Shown here: positions 1 through 7,386 of the stretch, in pieces | Position numbering within the stretch: the stretch's first letter is position 1 | Layout: each line of letters begins with the position of its first letter | Assembly: GCF_011058155.1 (NCBI RefSeq) | Contig: NZ_JAALFC010000011.1 | Location: 16,752-80,751 of the forward strand | DNA from: Litoribacterium kuwaitense | GTDB taxonomy: Bacteria > Bacillota > Bacilli > Bacillales > DSM-28697 | Length of the DNA stretch: 64,000 bases | Direction: 5' to 3' | The notes under the pieces: generated by a model | Told to the model about the DNA's origin: nothing | Seen by the model: the letters and a program-made list of their open reading frames with translations, nothing else | Databases searched by the model: none | Translations under genes and position numbers: made by a program

Positions 1-363
1 TTCTTGACCGACACCCATTAAATTTTCTGATCTTCTATATATGTAGAAGCCTAATAGAGCACATCGTTCTCTCTCATGGGCTACTCGTTATTTTAACACT
101 TTCTAGGATGCAGTGCCACTAAGGTCACAATCATTCGCAAAAGATACTTGGCTGAATGCGCTATGTTTGAAATGTAAGTGCGAGAGAGTGCAAGTCTTTT
201 GCCAAACAGATTGGGTAAATTGTCATTTTCACCCCTCTATAAGTACATGTGAATTTCTTAACTCATACATTTGTATTCTTGATAAACGGACATTGTCGCT
301 GATATTTCAGTTCATGAATCCGATAGCGACCACAAGTCTTGGTAACATGCCATCGCAAGAACG
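1..363. other. No gene seen at window start
   Basis: This stretch lies downstream of hpf. I see no reading frame with a ribosome-binding site on either strand. A short palindrome at about 34-51 has no T-run. In Bacillus secA normally follows hpf, so the secA leader may lie here, but no promoter is convincing. Confidence 0.4.
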
Positions 364-407
364 ACAAAAAACCTGCTGCCCACACTCAAAATGGTGTGGT
401 CAGCAGG
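364..407 (-). terminator. Rho-independent terminator of hpf
   Basis: On the minus strand a GC-rich stem with arms at 372-385 and 394-407 (CCTGCTG-CCACAC type, one mismatch) is followed by a run of six T (366-371). It lies 20 bases past the hpf stop and should end the hpf transcript. Confidence 0.8.
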
Positions 408-426
408 TGCATTTGAATAACAGTCT

Positions 427-978
427 TTAGCTTGGCTCAATTAAGCCGTATTTTCCATCTTTTCGCTTATATACGACATTCGTGTTGTTTGTTGTCGCAT
501 TCGTAAACACGAAAAATGTATGGCCAAGCATGTTCATTTGCAAAATTGCTTCTTCAGAATCCATTGGCTTTAAATTAAACCGTTTCGTACGAACAACTTC
601 AAATTGATCTTCTTCTTGTTCAGTTAATAACGTACCATTTTCTTTCTCGATTTCAGCAAATACATGCTTAGGAGATCCTTCTTGACGATACTTTCGATTG
701 ACACGCGTTTTATGTTTACGGATTTGTCTTTCCAATTTGTCTACAACAAGGTCAATCGCCGCGTACATATCGGCATGGATTTCTTCCGCGCGGAGCGTTA
801 GACGTGACATTGGAATTGTCACTTCGACATGCTGTTCGTCGTTGTAAACTTTTAGTCTTACATTTGCTTCAAAAATGGGCTGTTCAAAATATCTTTGGAG
901 TTTGTTCATTTTCTTTTCGACATAATTTTTTAGTGCATCTGAAACCTCGATGTTTTCCCCGCGAATATTGCTTTGCAT
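427..978 (-). CDS. hpf: Long-form ribosome hibernation promoting factor HPF
   Basis: This 183-residue protein dimerises 70S ribosomes into inactive 100S particles in stationary phase or stress. Residues 1 to about 110 form the S30AE ribosome-binding domain, beginning MQSNIRGENIEV with a basic helix (KLERQIRKHKTRVNRK). Residues about 125-183 are the C-terminal dimerisation domain (VVRTKRFNLKPMDSEEAILQ), which marks the long form of Bacillota. The ATG is preceded by AAGGAGGGG at good spacing. A terminator follows directly, so the gene is monocistronic. Its promoter region (1030-1058) fits both SigA and SigB consensus, matching the stress control known for B. subtilis yvyD. Length and both domains are normal. 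Confidence 0.96.
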   Translation of the reverse strand: MQSNIRGENIEVSDALKNYVEKKMNKLQRYFEQPIFEANVRLKVYNDEQHVEVTIPMSRLTLRAEEIHADMYAAIDLVVDKLERQIRKHKTRVNRKYRQEGSPKHVFAEIEKENGTLLTEQEEDQFEVVRTKRFNLKPMDSEEAILQMNMLGHTFFVFTNATTNNTNVVYKRKDGKYGLIEPS

Positions 979-1029
979 GAATAAACCCCTCCTTGTTTCA
1001 TCTGTAAGTAGTATGTCTACTACACTTAT

Positions 1030-1058
1030 ATAATACCACGCTTCTCACTTCTGTAAAC
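1030..1058 (-). promoter_or_regulatory. Overlapping SigA and SigB-like promoter of hpf
   Basis: On the minus strand TTTACA (1052-1057), a 16-base spacer and TATTAT (1030-1035) form a SigA-type promoter. Offset by a few bases, GTTTAC (1053-1058), 14 bases and TGGTAT (1033-1038) resemble the SigB consensus GTTTAA/GGGTAT with one mismatch each. Both would start transcription about 45 bases before the hpf ATG. Control of hpf by the general stress factor is known in B. subtilis; the SigB assignment here is inferred. Confidence 0.55.
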
Positions 1059-1137
1059 GCTTGATTCTCATTGAACATCACTTTGTCATAGATTTGTGAA
1101 GGTTTGTTGAAAATTACAGGTGAGTTTAATGCTGTAG

Positions 1138-1329
1138 ATCTCATGGAGAGGAGAAAGGACAGATTTAAGTCACGTTAAAACACATATTTGCTTGCGAGGG
1201 TGGTTGGAAGGTTATCATGGGATAGCAACTCATTGTTTCCCTACTTGTTCCATTGATTACAAAAAAGGAGAGATTGAGCATTTAATCAAAGTCGTCGAAC
1301 AAAGTTTTTTAAACGCGTCAAAATTGTAA
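1138..1329 (+). pseudogene. Possible 3' remnant of an unidentified gene
   Basis: A plus-strand frame open from 1138 to the TAA at 1327-1329 encodes about 63 residues (including GWLEGYHGIATHC and KKGEIEHLIKVVEQSF) with protein-like composition and an amphipathic C-terminal helix. It lacks a start codon and ribosome-binding site and is preceded in frame by a stop. It faces the C-terminally truncated DinB-like gene 12 bases away. I do not recognise the family. It may be the tail of a gene cut by the same rearrangement, or chance. Confidence 0.25.
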
Positions 1330-1341
1330 TGATACAACAGT

Positions 1342-1782
1342 TCATAACAAGAAGTGCAGCAAAAACCAAATCGAATCGACTGCAAATTGCTTGCCTCTAG
1401 AAAAGGTATAATTTGACCTTGATGATGATGCGTTTAACATGTCGGTCGGCAGTTCGTTCAGCTCTCTTATAAAGTGTTCCCTAGTGTTTCTTGCTTCTTC
1501 AAGTAGTTTTGCTTGGGAAATTCCTGATTTTGCATAATCAGCTGCTTTTTGGTTCTGTGTATCGAAATCAGGAAACGTCATCCCCTTATCATGTCGTACT
1601 GAGAGGAGAACTTCGGATAAGAGGTGATTATCCCAATATATAATATGCGCAATGATTTCACTGACAGACCATCGATCTTTAGCTACTGGTTTAGCCCATA
1701 ATGTTTCATCCATATCTTCTAATGTGTTTAACCAAGATGAATATTTCCTAAATTCATTTATGATGTTTGTTTCTTCGTTCAT
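1342..1782 (-). CDS. DinB superfamily protein, C-terminus apparently missing
   Basis: The 146-residue protein begins MNEETNIINEFRKYSSWLNTL. Its helical N-terminal part with SVSEIIAHIIYWDNHLL is typical of the DinB/YfiT four-helix metal-binding fold (damage-inducible or thiol-transferase-like proteins of unknown substrate). The usual last helix carrying an HDxHHxxQ-type metal motif is absent: the frame ends abruptly LLHFLL, and neither alternative frame restores the motif. The start at 1782 is preferred because a frame opening at 1902 would run through the csp terminator. No operon partner is evident. It is probably a truncated, possibly inactive copy. Confidence 0.65.
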   Translation of the reverse strand: MNEETNIINEFRKYSSWLNTLEDMDETLWAKPVAKDRWSVSEIIAHIIYWDNHLLSEVLLSVRHDKGMTFPDFDTQNQKAADYAKSGISQAKLLEEARNTREHFIRELNELPTDMLNASSSRSNYTFSRGKQFAVDSIWFLLHFLL

Positions 1783-1854
1783 TTTTACTCTTCCATGTCT
1801 CCGTGGGCAACGCCCTACACATTTCTTGAAGTGGGAGTCTTCTGTCAGAAAACG

Positions 1855-1899
1855 ATAAAAAGAGTGCAGAAAACGTCTGGCTAGACTTATTCTACACTC
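1855..1899 (-). terminator. Terminator of the cold-shock gene
   Basis: On the minus strand a two-part stem (GAGTGTAGAA with TCTGCACTC, inner GTCT/AGAC, span 1862-1899) is followed by TTTTT. It lies about 50 bases after the csp stop. It also argues that the neighbouring DinB-like gene starts after it, at 1782. Confidence 0.75.
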
Positions 1900-1946
1900 C
1901 AAGAGACTTGCTTTAACTGTCAGGTCTCTGCAAATTCACAGTTGCT

Positions 1947-2147
1947 TTATTTTTTTGTAACATTTTCAGCCTGTGGGCCACGGTTACCTTCTACAATATC
2001 AAACTCGACTTCTTGACCTTCGTCAACAGTTTTAAATCCATCTTCTTGAATGGCTGAATAATGAATAAAAACGTCATCTCCATCTTCTCTTTCAATAAAC
2101 CCATAGCCTTTTTCAGCGTTAAACCATTTTACTTTACCTTGCATCAT
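1947..2147 (-). CDS. cspB: Cold-shock protein (CspA/CspB family)
   Basis: This is a 65-66 residue single OB-fold RNA chaperone that melts mRNA structure at low temperature and in stationary phase. The RNP1 motif KGYGFIE and RNP2 motif DVFIHYSAI are intact and the C-terminus [13 protein letters not shown] matches Bacillus Csp proteins. Two adjacent ATG codons are possible starts. GAAGGGA lies upstream, and the second ATG (MQGKVKWFN) matches homologues best. It is monocistronic, with its own SigA promoter at 2187-2216 and terminator at 1855-1899. The short leader of about 30 bases lacks the long cold-box leader of E. coli cspA. The paralogue letter (B, C or D) cannot be decided. Confidence 0.95.
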   Translation of the reverse strand: MMQGKVKWFNAEKGYGFIEREDGDDVFIHYSAIQEDGFKTVDEGQEVEFDIVEGNRGPQAENVTKK

Positions 2148-2186
2148 TCACATTCCCTTCAAATAGCTTGTTCATCTTTCTACTCT

Positions 2187-2216
2187 ACTATATCAGAAGA
2201 CGAAAAATATTGTCAA
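2187..2216 (-). promoter_or_regulatory. SigA promoter of the cold-shock gene
   Basis: On the minus strand a perfect TTGACA (2211-2216), an 18-base spacer and TATAGT (2187-2192) lie just upstream of the csp ribosome-binding site. Predicted start of transcription is near 2180. Confidence 0.8.
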
Positions 2217-2247
2217 ATATGATTTATTAGAATAATTCGTTTACTTA

Positions 2248-2273
2248 TTAAAAAACCGCCAACTTATCGACGG
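2248..2273 (-). terminator. Terminator at the end of the late flagellar operon
   Basis: A short stem (CCGTC/GGCGG, one G-U pair, 2256-2273) followed by six T on the minus strand overlaps the fliT stop codon. It probably ends the operon running from 9.9 kb. Confidence 0.6.
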
Positions 2274-2614
2274 GAATCGAAAAAGGCCCCGTCGACGTTT
2301 GCGGTGTAAGACTGATGATATGCTTTCTCATTTGTTTGTTGATGGCGCACTTTTTTTAAGTCGCGCTCGACTAACTCTAAATGTTTTTGTAGCTGTATTT
2401 GAATTTCTTCATTCATCGCTACAATCTTTTGAGCGATCTCTTTCTCCTCAGTGGTAACTGGAGCTGGAAGAGCTGCACCTTTTAACAGCTCTTCTCGTTC
2501 GCTTAAAACGCGGTCAATATGGAGAAGCATCGCATCTCTCCGGTCCTCAGTCACAGAACGATTTACGATCGTTAACAACTCTTGTGTCCGATCATAGATC
2601 TCGCGAATACTCAT
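2264..2614 (-). CDS. fliT: Flagellar protein FliT-like
   Basis: This 116-residue, strongly helical and charged protein begins MSIREIYDRTQELLTIVNRS. It lies in the fliD-fliS-fliT position, where B. subtilis has fliT (yvyZ). FliT proteins act as cytoplasmic export chaperones for the cap protein FliD. The ATG at 2614 with AAGGCGG upstream is chosen; the longer frame from 2674 would lie inside fliS. In the restored fliS frame, the fliS stop and this start share one base (TAATG), implying translational coupling. Sequence similarity within FliT is low, so the call rests mainly on position and helix content. Confidence 0.75.
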   Translation of the reverse strand: MSIREIYDRTQELLTIVNRSVTEDRRDAMLLHIDRVLSEREELLKGAALPAPVTTEEKEIAQKIVAMNEEIQIQLQKHLELVERDLKKVRHQQTNEKAYHQSYTANVDGAFFDSRR

Positions 2615-2657
2615 TACGCATGTCCGCCTTTTGCAAATTGCTGTTTTCGAACCTCTT

Positions 2658-3014
2658 TTAATACTTCTTTCCACGTATCACAAACTCTTTTACATAAGTT
2701 TCTGCTTCTTGAAGCGCTTCTTGACTGTTATGTGTATTTGCCTGAATGAGCTGGTGTTGAATATACTCATACATCGTCTGCATCTGTTGGGAAAGTTCAG
2801 TCGTGCCGTTTAGCGTTATACTAAGCTCTGAAATAATGTCTTGAGCCTTAATGAGCAGCTCATTTTTTCTTTCTTGCTGACCTGAATTCATTGCTTCACG
2901 CGCTTGAGCGATGAATTTTAAACAGCCGTTGTACAACATTAATGTGAGCTCTCCGGGAGACGCGGTCGTCACACTATTTTGTTGATATGCTTGATACGGG
3001 TTTTGCATTGTCAC
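2658..3014 (-). CDS. fliS: Flagellar export chaperone FliS, frameshifted near its 3' end
   Basis: FliS binds the disordered C-terminus of flagellin and hands it to the export gate. The protein begins with GTG (MTMQNPYQAYQQNSV, 9 bases after AAGGAG) and carries the typical SPGELTLMLYNGCLKF segment. The frame stops at 2658 with an untypical tail (EFVIRGKKY). In the next frame the DNA encodes the expected last helix, DTWKEVLKEVRKQQF, ending at 2614 where TAA overlaps the fliT ATG. One base, probably C, seems missing between 2681 and 2682 (EFR-DTWK expected). As written the product is 118 residues and lacks about 20 C-terminal residues. This is either a sequencing indel or a real mutation. Confidence 0.9.
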   Translation of the reverse strand: MTMQNPYQAYQQNSVTTASPGELTLMLYNGCLKFIAQAREAMNSGQQERKNELLIKAQDIISELSITLNGTTELSQQMQTMYEYIQHQLIQANTHNSQEALQEAETYVKEFVIRGKKY

Positions 3015-3050
3015 AGAGATTCACTCCTTACTTCTAGGCGAAAACTGGTG

Positions 3051-5129
3051 TTAAGCCATCCCGCCCCCGCCAAACTGTTGCATAATGTACGCACCCTGTT
3101 GGTTACTGCGCTGGATCGCTTGTTCCATTGCCGTAAACTGTCGATAATAACGGTTTTCGATCATCGTTAACCGGTCTTCAAAGCGTTCCATTCGTGAACT
3201 CATATCATCAATCTTTTTTCCTAAACTAAACTGTTCATTTGTCATCGTCGAACGTCCAGCTTTATCTGTAATACGCTCCATATATGAGTCCATTGTATCA
3301 TACAAACGTTGGGCAATTCCTTGCTTAGCTGTTGACTCTCCAGAAGCGTTGAACAGTGCTTCCACGGATTCCGGATCTGTCTGCAGAGCTTCTTTTAGTT
3401 TGCTTTCATTAATGACCAGTTTTCCTCCTGACAAATAGTCTGGAGAAGTGGTAATGCCAATTTCGGAAATTTGATCAAATTGACTATTCATTGCATTTGA
3501 TTCCACTTTACCGTACAAGTCCATTCGTATACCTGACAAGAGGCCATTTAGCATTGGATCACTCTTCAGGAGACCACTTTGGGCTTTTTCTTCCCAAAGC
3601 TCAACTTGTCTTTCTGTCATTTCTTGCTTTTGCTCATCCGTCAGTGGATGAAAATCCCTGTAGCGTTCTTCCATCGTTTTTGAATTGACTAAATCAACTA
3701 GCTCATTATATTTTTCGACATAGCCTTTAATCCGTTCAAAGACGTCGTCAGAATTATTTGTTACAGTTAAGGTTACAGGACCGTCAGCTTGAGTAAACGT
3801 ACTGTTTAATTGAAACTCCACGCCATTTTGTGTGAATTGGTTACTACGGCGTTCTGTTTCAATCCCATTAATCGTAAATTTAGCATTTTCTCCGCCTGTC
3901 TCAGCGCCAAGCTTCAAAATATCGTTCATAAAGCTACCGTAGAGATTAATCTCATCCCCAGCGTCATTAAAATTCCCCGACTCTGAGCGTGTTAATGAAA
4001 AGCGACCTGTAAATTCATCATAAAACGCTTTAACGCCAGTATCATCTCGATTTAATTGTGACATGAAGGTTGAGAAGCTGTCTGAGCCTTGAATAAATAA
4101 AGACGTTTTCTGCTCTTCTCCATTTTCATCATAGACACCAAAAGATGCGGAAGTGTAATTTTGTTGATACGTCACCTCTATCTTTGCGTCTTCAGCGATA
4201 TTTGCATCTGATGTAGAGAACTTTAACTGTCCCGTCTCCTGGTTTAAGTACACGCGGTTTGCTCCTGATTCAAGTTCATTAAGATCTGTCACGACCGTAT
4301 AGTCCTGACCATCCACTGTTACTTGCACAGAGCTTAACACACTGCCTGCACCCGCTTCTCCAGCAATCGATTTTCGAGCGAGATTATAATTGTATGACGG
4401 CTCCTCTCCCACGGTAAAGGAGTCTGTGCGGCTGTTCGCAACATAATTGACGTCAATTTGTGATTGCTTGTCGATTGTCTTCCCGAACGTCAGCTCTCCG
4501 CTTGCCGTATCTAAGAGAACTTGATTCTCGTTTAATGTCGCAGGATCAACACCCGTTACCACTTCAAAGCTTTGACCATCAACCTTGACAACGGCTTCTG
4601 CTTGTCCGTTTGTCGTTTTAATATCTCCTTTTAGGAAAGAAAACGTACGTCCTGATGCGTTTGTAACTGTGGAACCATATTCGACAGCTCCTTTTCTCCA
4701 TTGATCAGCTGGCATCTGATCGAACGAACCTTTTTGTGACCAGAGAGATTTGTTTAGGTCGATCGTTTCACCGTTTTTTTCAATGGACTGTGTGCTTAAA
4801 CGTTGGGCGGCTGTAGCAAGCCGTGATACTTCAGAGATATTAAACGATGCGAGTAAGGCGTTAGAATTGGCCGTCGCAGTCACAAATGTATCGTTAGATG
4901 AAGCTACATTACGGGAGCTAAAGGTGCTAGATAGCTTGAAATCAAAAGTCGCATCGCGCAACTCTAGCAGTTTCTTATTAATTTCACGGTATTGATCACG
5001 CTGCCACTCCATGATTGTCTTTTTTTGATACATTCGATCAAGTGGAAGACGTTCAGCTTTCATTAGATCTCTAATGATTTGTTCTGTATCCATCCCACTG
5101 GCAAGGCCGCTAATGCGATTTGTATTCAT
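3051..5129 (-). CDS. fliD: Flagellar filament cap protein FliD (HAP2)
   Basis: FliD forms the pentameric cap under which flagellin subunits fold at the filament tip. The N-terminus MNTNRISGLASGMDTEQIIRDLMKAERLPLD is the conserved FliD_N domain. The C-terminal third (from FERIKGYVEKYNELVDLVN) is the FliD_C domain, ending in a coiled coil (RMERFEDRLTMIENRYYRQF). At 692 residues it is about 200 longer than B. subtilis FliD. The extra length holds two related units (VDGQSFEVVTGVDPATLNENQV.. and VDGQDYTVVTDLNELESGANRV.., roughly residues 185-330), inferred to be an added surface domain. It follows flaG by 14 bases and precedes fliS. Confidence 0.95.
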   Translation of the reverse strand: MNTNRISGLASGMDTEQIIRDLMKAERLPLDRMYQKKTIMEWQRDQYREINKKLLELRDATFDFKLSSTFSSRNVASSNDTFVTATANSNALLASFNISEVSRLATAAQRLSTQSIEKNGETIDLNKSLWSQKGSFDQMPADQWRKGAVEYGSTVTNASGRTFSFLKGDIKTTNGQAEAVVKVDGQSFEVVTGVDPATLNENQVLLDTASGELTFGKTIDKQSQIDVNYVANSRTDSFTVGEEPSYNYNLARKSIAGEAGAGSVLSSVQVTVDGQDYTVVTDLNELESGANRVYLNQETGQLKFSTSDANIAEDAKIEVTYQQNYTSASFGVYDENGEEQKTSLFIQGSDSFSTFMSQLNRDDTGVKAFYDEFTGRFSLTRSESGNFNDAGDEINLYGSFMNDILKLGAETGGENAKFTINGIETERRSNQFTQNGVEFQLNSTFTQADGPVTLTVTNNSDDVFERIKGYVEKYNELVDLVNSKTMEERYRDFHPLTDEQKQEMTERQVELWEEKAQSGLLKSDPMLNGLLSGIRMDLYGKVESNAMNSQFDQISEIGITTSPDYLSGGKLVINESKLKEALQTDPESVEALFNASGESTAKQGIAQRLYDTMDSYMERITDKAGRSTMTNEQFSLGKKIDDMSSRMERFEDRLTMIENRYYRQFTAMEQAIQRSNQQGAYIMQQFGGGGMA

Positions 5130-5143
5130 GTTTTTCAGCCTCT

Positions 5144-5485
5144 CTAAACTTTTTTGTCAATCACAATGCCGAACTGTTCAAGCATCGCGTAGTATGCATC
5201 AAGCATTTTTTTAGGTGGAATCTCCCGAATGACTTCTTTTGTGTCAGTGTCCACTAGCGTGATATAGTATTCATTTAAATTTTCATGCATCTCAAACTTC
5301 AATCGTGTATGCAGTGGCTTCAGCATATGATTTACACTTTCCAATACTTCATCGACTTGCGATTTGATTGGTTGATTTGCAGATTCATGATGACGTTTCT
5401 TTGAAGCCTCAGCAAATGGGTGCTGCTGCAAAACCGTGGCCTCTTGACGAATGAGTGGCGGCTGAGCAGAAGAGTTGATCTCCAT
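5144..5485 (-). CDS. flaG: Flagellar protein FlaG
   Basis: The protein of about 113 residues has a variable N-terminus and a FlaG domain in its second half (ESVNHMLKPLHTRLKFEMHE.. and KEVIREIPPKKMLDAY), a family linked to filament length and assembly. I place the start at the ATG at 5485 (MEINSSAQ), which has AAAGAGGG about 10 bases upstream; a GTG at 5506 in the same frame has no ribosome-binding site. It sits between a YaaR-family gene and fliD in the hag operon, the usual Bacillus position. Confidence 0.9.
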   Translation of the reverse strand: MEINSSAQPPLIRQEATVLQQHPFAEASKKRHHESANQPIKSQVDEVLESVNHMLKPLHTRLKFEMHENLNEYYITLVDTDTKEVIREIPPKKMLDAYYAMLEQFGIVIDKKV

Positions 5486-5521
5486 TTGTAAAAGACCCTC
5501 TTTCACAATTTTATTTTATTG

Positions 5522-5965
5522 TCATGTATAAATATTTAGTAACAGTCCTTTGATTTCACCGATTTGGTCGAGAATTTGCAAGCTGGAGGCCTCTTTTTCC
5601 AATACAGATGATGTCAGCTCTGCCAGCTTTGCATCAACAGTCTCCACAATTTTGTAGATCTTCGTCCTCCCTTGCCGATTAAAGCCTCGGCGTTCCTGAA
5701 GCTGAAGACCAACATCGACAGCATCCTGCATAAACTCTTTCACAAGCGCTTTATAACGTCGTAACTCTTCAACGCTTCTTGAGTCGGCAAGCACTTTTCC
5801 TTGGGCATCAATGTCTTTCATTAACCCCGTCAGTTTTTCGCGTGTTTTTTCGATGCGCCCGCTGGCAATCACCTCCTGGAAGGACATGGATGATTGTGGT
5901 GTGCTTTTTTTAGGCGCTGAGGCAGCCTTCAGCTCGGTGCTTTGAATACGTCTTACGTCTACCAT
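5522..5965 (-). CDS. YaaR family (DUF327) protein
   Basis: The 147-residue protein has a low-complexity N-terminus (KKSTPQSSMSFQEV) followed by a long helical region with KYKALVKEF-like sequence (RRYKALVKEFMQDAVDVGLQ) and RTKIYKIVETVDAKLAEL, typical of the DUF327/YaaR family. Function is unknown. In many Bacilli yaaR lies near dnaX/holB; here it sits between flagellin and flaG with tight spacing and no terminator, which suggests a flagella-linked paralogue. A ribosome-binding site (AAAGGAGT) precedes the ATG. Confidence 0.8.
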   Translation of the reverse strand: MVDVRRIQSTELKAASAPKKSTPQSSMSFQEVIASGRIEKTREKLTGLMKDIDAQGKVLADSRSVEELRRYKALVKEFMQDAVDVGLQLQERRGFNRQGRTKIYKIVETVDAKLAELTSSVLEKEASSLQILDQIGEIKGLLLNIYT

Positions 5966-5999
5966 TAGTCATGTACTCCTTTCCACAGTTTCTAATGGC

Positions 6000-6953
6000 T
6001 TACGATTGTAGTAATTGCAGAACGCCTTGCGGAAGCTGATTTGCCTGCGCTAACATCGCTTGAGCGGACTGATTTAGGATGTTATTCTTCGTAAACTCAG
6101 TCATTTCGAGTGCCATATCAACATCGCGAATTCTCGATTCGGAAGATGTGAGATTTTCCCGCGTAATCTTTAAGTTATTTAATGTATGTTCCATCCGATT
6201 TTGCACGGCACCAAGCGTTGCCCGCTGTGAGGATATTTTTTCAATCGCATGATCATAAGCCGAGATCGCTGCTGAAGCACTTTCTTTCGTCATGACGTCA
6301 AGTGCATGCTCGTTTGAATTCCCATCAGCTGGCTCAACTTTTGCATCGTCTGAATATTGACCAACAATTTCTTCAATACCATTTGCGGCATCGCCTGGTT
6401 GCAAAATACGGGTTCCATTTGAATCATTGGACAACCCGAGTTCATATGCGCTCATCGCCCCAAGGACAACAGAGGCAAGCTGGCCTTCATTCGCACCAAT
6501 TTGGAATTGAAGCTCGTTATTATTTGTACCGTCAAAGCTTCCATCGAGCAGCTTCATACCATTAAACTCGGTAAACTCAGAGATTTTGTTGATTTCCGAA
6601 GTAAGCTGATCAATTTCTTTTTGAATTTGCGCGCGATCTGCTTCAGTATTTGAATCGTTGGCGGCTTGAACGGCTAGTTCTCTCATCCGTTGGGTCATCT
6701 CATGCATTTCCCCCATTGCACCTTCAGCAGTTTGAATCAGTGAAATTCCGTCTAGTGCATTGCGTTCAGCAACCTCTAAACCGCGGATTTGGCTGCGCAT
6801 TTTCTCTGAAATCGCCAGTCCGGCGGCATCATCAGCCGCTTTGTTAATCCGTAAGCCGGAGGAAAGCTTTTCTAAGCTTTTGCTCGTGTTGACTTGATTG
6901 TTGGCAAGATTTCGGTAAGCATTCAAGGCTTGAATATTGTGGTTAATTCTCAT
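6000..6953 (-). CDS. hag: Flagellin
   Basis: This is the major filament subunit, 317 residues. The N-terminal D0/D1 domain (MRINHNIQALNAYRNL.. to about residue 140) and C-terminal D1/D0 domain (about 230-317, ending ANQLPQGVLQLLQS) are fully conserved. The central variable region is short. The ATG at 6953 follows GAGGAGG by 6 bases; the frame extending to 6980 overlaps the upstream chaperone gene. Unlike B. subtilis, where hag is monocistronic behind a strong SigD promoter, no SigD promoter is evident immediately upstream and no terminator follows, so it seems to be transcribed inside the operon from 9.9 kb. fliW/csrA, known translation regulators of hag, lie at 10.3-11.0 kb. Confidence 0.96.
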   Translation of the reverse strand: MRINHNIQALNAYRNLANNQVNTSKSLEKLSSGLRINKAADDAAGLAISEKMRSQIRGLEVAERNALDGISLIQTAEGAMGEMHEMTQRMRELAVQAANDSNTEADRAQIQKEIDQLTSEINKISEFTEFNGMKLLDGSFDGTNNNELQFQIGANEGQLASVVLGAMSAYELGLSNDSNGTRILQPGDAANGIEEIVGQYSDDAKVEPADGNSNEHALDVMTKESASAAISAYDHAIEKISSQRATLGAVQNRMEHTLNNLKITRENLTSSESRIRDVDMALEMTEFTKNNILNQSAQAMLAQANQLPQGVLQLLQS

Positions 6954-6966
6954 TTGTCGGCCTCCT

Positions 6967-7386
6967 CTATGTTTCATCATTCATTGTCATGACATGACGG
7001 TCATACGATTGTTGAACGGTTCTTCCAAGACTTTGTGACGGTGGATTGCTGTGTAATGCATTTTGCCAAGACGAAGATATTTCTTTGACGATCGTCTCAG
7101 CCAGCTGAATAGACGCTATCGATTTTTTTACATTCGCCTGCAGTGTCAAGTCTTCTAAATAACGGTATAGCTCAGCCAGCTGATCCGCGATAATCCCGGC
7201 GTTTGGCTGAATGCCTTCTTGGAGCTTTCTAAAAACTTGCGTGCTTTTGTACAGTGCTTCATTTGCTTTTTGGAGCTGTTTTGCTTCTATGCTTAAACGC
7301 CCTTCTTCCAAATGAATTAGAGCGGCTTCAAGTAACAGTCCTACGAGTTCTTGCGGGCTTTTTTGATGTAATACGTCTTCATTCAT
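6967..7386 (-). CDS. Second FliS-like flagellar chaperone
   Basis: The 139-residue protein shows the FliS pattern: SPQELVGLLLEAALIHLEEG aligns with the SPGELTLMLYNG segment of the true FliS in this window, followed by KLQEGIQPNAGIIADQLAELYRYLE and a late SSSWQNAL. It is a diverged paralogue. It ends 13 bases before the flagellin start and begins where the FlhB-like gene ends (overlap 7379-7386), so flagellin and this product would be made together. I infer a dedicated flagellin or hook-associated-protein chaperone. The family call is fairly sure, the substrate is not known. Confidence 0.72.
   Translation of the reverse strand: MNEDVLHQKSPQELVGLLLEAALIHLEEGRLSIEAKQLQKANEALYKSTQVFRKLQEGIQPNAGIIADQLAELYRYLEDLTLQANVKKSIASIQLAETIVKEISSSWQNALHSNPPSQSLGRTVQQSYDRHVMTMNDET

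Noticed and set aside
113..430. 105-residue plus-strand frame at the window start
   Set aside because: It has no ribosome-binding site, a Cys-rich non-protein-like composition, and covers the hpf terminator.
1342..1420. Frameshift to rescue the DinB C-terminus
   Set aside because: Neither alternative frame downstream encodes the HDxHH-type motif, so truncation is likelier than an indel.
1903..1928. GAGACTTG/CAGGTCTC hairpin as csp terminator
   Set aside because: It has no T-run; the stem at 1862-1899 with TTTTT is the better terminator.
2264..2674. fliT start at 2674
   Set aside because: The first 20 residues lie in fliS in another frame and lack a ribosome site; ATG 2614 has one.
7117..7140. 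CTATCGAT inside the FliS-like gene as a SigD promoter for hag
   Set aside because: The -10 matches partly, but no TAAA lies at 14-16 bases upstream.
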